The position numbers and the translations under genes were made by a program. A DNA stretch of 64,000 bases. Source: Cercis canadensis (lineage: Eukaryota > Streptophyta > Magnoliopsida > Fabales > Fabaceae). Positions 60,760 to 64,000 of this stretch are shown here, one piece after another. A model generated the notes under the pieces. That model ran no database searches and was not told the DNA's origin. It was given only the letters and a program-made list of their open reading frames with translations. Each line of letters opens with the position of its first letter. The stretch's first letter is position 1. The DNA lies in assembly GCA_003255065.1 (NCBI GenBank), contig QAOA01001448.1:824825-888824 (forward strand), given 5' to 3'.

Positions 60760-61792
60760 AGAATCTGAGGAAAATAAATTATATATATAAAGGTTAAATA
60801 AGGGCCAGAAAAATAATGAGTAGCAGAGCAGGTAAAGAAATTCCTAAACACTCCAAGGAAAAGAACCTTGTAAATTTTTTATTGGGCATCCCATTCCCAC
60901 CCTTTCCCTACATGCTTTCCTCATAACCAAAATGAAGGGTAAAGCAAGTTGGGTTGGGGGGGATACCACCACTGAACAAAAGACAATATCTGACTCAGAA
61001 AGCTCAGAATCTCAGAATTTTATAAGAGAAAAAGCTAAATCCTGAAGGAGGTCACTGAGTATATTCATATTCTTGCACTGCATCTGGAATTCTCTATGGA
61101 GAGGAAAAATGAAAATACACCCCATAAGAAGAAAGGTAATGGATAAGTGTGAAATATAATAGTTTTCATAATTTTTGACCCAGTGGATCAGAAATTTACA
61201 GGATCCTCAGCACGGTCATTCCTGCACTACTACTACGCCATACCCTGTTTTTAGCAAGATGAAAGAAAATAATAGGTCCCATTATCTTCCCTTCATTGGC
61301 TCATTGAGCAGAAGAGTTAAGGGTGGCCCATAGTTTTTTCTTCAAGAAAACAAAAGTTCCAGATTTATTGGACCCTCAGAAAACCAGAATTTCCAGGGAA
61401 ATATCTTTAGATTGGACTGAACCGGATATTTCGATTTCTAACAACCCAAATACCAAACATGAAAATTCATATCTCTACCATTTGAAGAAGTTCCAGAATC
61501 AAACGAAATTGGACACAAATAGGATGAAGAGAACAAAAGCAGAGGCCACTGAAGCGTTTCTTCTATTGCAAAACAAAATAAATAAGAAATTCGAGAACTT
61601 TGTTCTTCCCCTGCTCTTCCACCCAAATTCTTTGAAGCCCAAACAAACTCAGAAAAAAAGAAATCTAAACGAAAACAAAACATATAGTCATGCTCCTGAT
61701 CCAATTTCATAACTCCATTTGCATTTGTTTGTTACTTTGTTTTCTAAGGGACCCAAAAATTATAAGCAGAACAAAATAAATGGATGTAAGAC
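60760..61792. other. Upstream region of PP2C, probable leader intron
   Basis: No protein-coding gene supported. An open plus-strand frame at 61323-61712 is Lys/Asn-rich without family resemblance. On the minus strand the sequence is T-rich and fits a 5' UTR intron or promoter of the PP2C gene. Confidence 0.4.
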
Positions 61793-62060
61793 CTTGACTC
61801 TTTTGTTGGCAGTTTTGTTCTGGAAACGACGAGTTAGAGAGCCTAAATCTGAGGCAGTGGCCGGCGAATGAGTTGCGGTGGCCGGAAGAGAACGCAATTC
61901 TGACAAGGGGAGCTGAGACTTCGAGAAAGCAAAGCTGTAGAGGGATCGCAATCCATCATAGTTTTTGTTTGGGTCTGGTCTCTTCTTCAGTCCCTTCTTA
62001 TCTACGGAGACGAAAACAAAGACAGAGGTTTTCTGTGCATACAAACAATTCCCACTGCAT
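61793..62060 (-). promoter_or_regulatory. Possible non-coding first exon of the PP2C gene
   Basis: A GC-richer block on the minus strand ends at a good donor (GTCAAG then GTCTTAC at 61792). It could be a leader exon spliced to the PP2C coding exon about 1.1 kb downstream. It contains an upstream open frame. An independent small gene cannot be excluded. Confidence 0.35.
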
Positions 62061-62069
62061 GTAATGCAA

Positions 62070-64000
62070 ATTTTGTATATCGGTATCTGTGTATGCCTCT
62101 AATATAATCTAATCTAATCTTAAAAGAATAAAAGATCTCTCTCAACTCTTAAGCTAGTCCAATTGTGTAGCCCCTTTTAATTTTGACAAAAATATAATCC
62201 CTCTCTGTTAAAGTTAAGCAATATTATAATTTATAAAGGAGACAATTTTATTAAACATATTCTAATAAAAAATAAATTAATTGTGTAAAATTATTTGTAG
62301 TTTCATATCTTTTATCAGTGTTTTAAGGCACAAAATTGATAAGAGGTTTATTTTGTGTTATTGCTATATTGTCTATGAGCATGAATAGAAACTAATTATT
62401 ATTTGAAGGCAAATAAGGTTTCATGTACACGTATTTAGGTGAGTTACGTATGGCACATGTATTTTCCCTACATAAAGGAAGAATATTGATTTCAATAGTA
62501 GCATTATTGGATTTAAGTTAGGGTCATTTTGGGTAGCCAAACTGTTTGAGAATAATTCTTATTCTTATTATTTACTATTTACTAGTACAAACTTGGCTCT
62601 TTCATATTTTTTTTTTAATAAAAGAAAGCTTGACCCATTTTTAAAGGGTTATAAAATATATAATTGATCTTACTGGTCATATCATATTGTAGATTCGAGA
62701 ATGAGCTATAGTCGCTTAAGTAAGTAGTCTCGAGTTTGAGTCTCTGTGGATGCAATAAATTTTTTTAGAAGAGGTTTCCGTTTTTACACTTGACAGTACC
62801 TCAAAGAATTAGTTATAGATAAAGCCTAAAAATATATTAGAAAACCAAAAAAAGCATAGGACGAAGATGGAGAAGGAAATGAAGGCTCGTTTCCTTGCAG
62901 TTGTTGAATAAATTTCAACTAACTAACTACAGGAACAGAATAAGTAATTGGGATAAAAAATATTAGAAAATGTTTTTTGTTTGCATTTTGCAGGACAAAA
63001 ACAACTAGATAATATATATTATACAGAATATCCACAGCTCGCATGGCTATTAAAAACTATTAAAAAGGAATTTGATGCATTTACAATCATAAAGCATTTT
63101 AAGAGCATGTTAGTGATGAGGTAATGTACACGTGTTTAATTCTGGTTGAATAGCTCCTTTTAAGGACCAATACCGCCCAAAATCTTAATTTACTACTAAC
63201 AACCATTATCATTTGATTAATTTATATAATTTCCACATAAATAAAATATATATATAAAAAAAAAAAAGTTGGTAACCGGATGGAAATAATTTAATTGTTG
63301 TTGATAAGGTGACTTTTAGGAAACCCAATCATAAGAGACCAACTAATCACGAGAAAATGGAAGAACTAATTTAAAATTACTTTAAACATCATAATTTTAT
63401 TGTGTTTACGTCATATGATCATTGGAATGCAATAGAAAAATAGTTAGCAATTTTTTTCTTAACGAGCTACCTAAATTTTTATTGCAAAAAGGAAGGAATA
63501 GATAAATTCGGACATTAAGCTATGAAGTATGCAGTGGGCCCCAATCCGAAGCCCCCAAAAAGATAAAAATGGCACTCTTATTCCATTTTCGATATTTCAT
63601 TCAGACTTAGCCAAGGTGATTTGTTGTAAAGCTGTTGATTAATTAAAGCATTATATTCTATAACCAGGCTATGTATCGTCCAATGATAAGGCACTGAAGA
63701 ATCAACATCAACATAGATTGTGGTGTTCTATATGGGGAAGCCTGAGTAGACATAGAAAGTTTAGCATCCTTTCCTTTATAAGCTATTGAAAGTGTGAGAG
63801 GTAGCCTTTACGTAAACTGGAAATTCACATTCCCATTCTAAATCAGGTACTCTGCATCCACTCTCAAAATTCAAAAGTACCTCTGCTTCCTTTTTCCAGT
63901 AACTTGGGTTCACTCTCCCTGGTTCCCACAAGTTAATTTTTACTCTTCTTTTCGGCTGGACACATCACGCACCCTAGTTCGCTAGACCTGGTTACTGTGA
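62070..64000. other. Intergenic DNA to the window end, no gene recognised
   Basis: AT-rich and without coding signal to about 63500. The last 450 bp are of more balanced composition, with pyrimidine-rich stretches near 63880-63960 that might be the edge of a leader or promoter beyond the window. No frame or element can be assigned. Confidence 0.45.

Noticed and set aside
61323..61712. A 129-residue plus-strand frame
   Set aside because: Lys/Asn-rich, no family resemblance; lies in the T-rich upstream region of the minus-strand PP2C.
62690..62760. tRNA-like TTCGAG/GTTTGAGTC motifs
   Set aside because: No acceptor stem or anticodon arm can be formed around them.

Overview
This is eukaryotic nuclear DNA from a flowering plant, almost certainly a eudicot. 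Genes carry many short GT-AG introns with T-rich acceptors, intergenic DNA is very AT-rich with many MITEs, and every recognisable protein is plant-type (TOPLESS-related, XTH, plant PP2C, CH-domain kinesin-14, WAK galacturonan-binding protein). A woody rosid is plausible, but I cannot name the species from sequence alone. There are no bacterial features, CRISPR arrays or rRNA genes, and I found no tRNA I could defend.

Layout. 1-3.9 kb: AT-rich intergenic DNA with a tandem repeat and a MITE. 4.2-9.5 kb (+): CH-domain kinesin-14 with an apparent U12-type AT-AC intron. 10.1-10.75 kb (+): small one-helix membrane protein. 10.8-14.9 kb: intergenic, with a fold-back MITE. 15-18.1 kb (+): PP2C of the At1g47380 type. 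19.7-20.3 kb (-): secreted WAK-type galacturonan-binding protein. 21.5-24.6 kb: two nested Mutator-like elements, each carrying a host gene fragment (DnaJ inside, SLOW GREEN 1-like TPR outside). 25.5-28.4 kb (-): mitochondrial SSB. 29.8-30.7 kb (+): intronless plant-specific protein. 31.1-34.2 kb (-): PRP38 splicing factor. 35.3-36.3 kb: PIF/Harbinger-like element. 37.1-38.3 kb (+): XTH. 38.3-41 kb: intergenic with a fold-back MITE. 41.1-49.8 kb (-): TOPLESS-related corepressor. 51.9-53.7 kb: a third Pack-MULE, carrying an F-box/LRR fragment. 53.7-58.9 kb: MITE-rich desert. 59.0-60.7 kb (-): clade-E-like PP2C. 60.7-64 kb: leader DNA and intergenic DNA.

The genes do not form a pathway or cluster; they are ordinary, independently transcribed plant genes. 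What is unusual lies mostly between them: three gene-capturing MULEs in 32 kb, one inserted in the terminal repeat of another; at least five copies of one AT-rich MITE family; and an AT-AC intron in the kinesin motor domain.

Five single-N positions (12342, 35074, 48980, 52893, 59797) occur in the assembly. At four of them near-identical sequence lies on both sides of the N, and at 35074 the N sits inside a C-run. They look like unmerged contig or haplotype overlaps, and one of them duplicates a PP2C exon artificially. I saw no convincing previously undescribed molecular system; the nested Pack-MULE locus is the most interesting structure.
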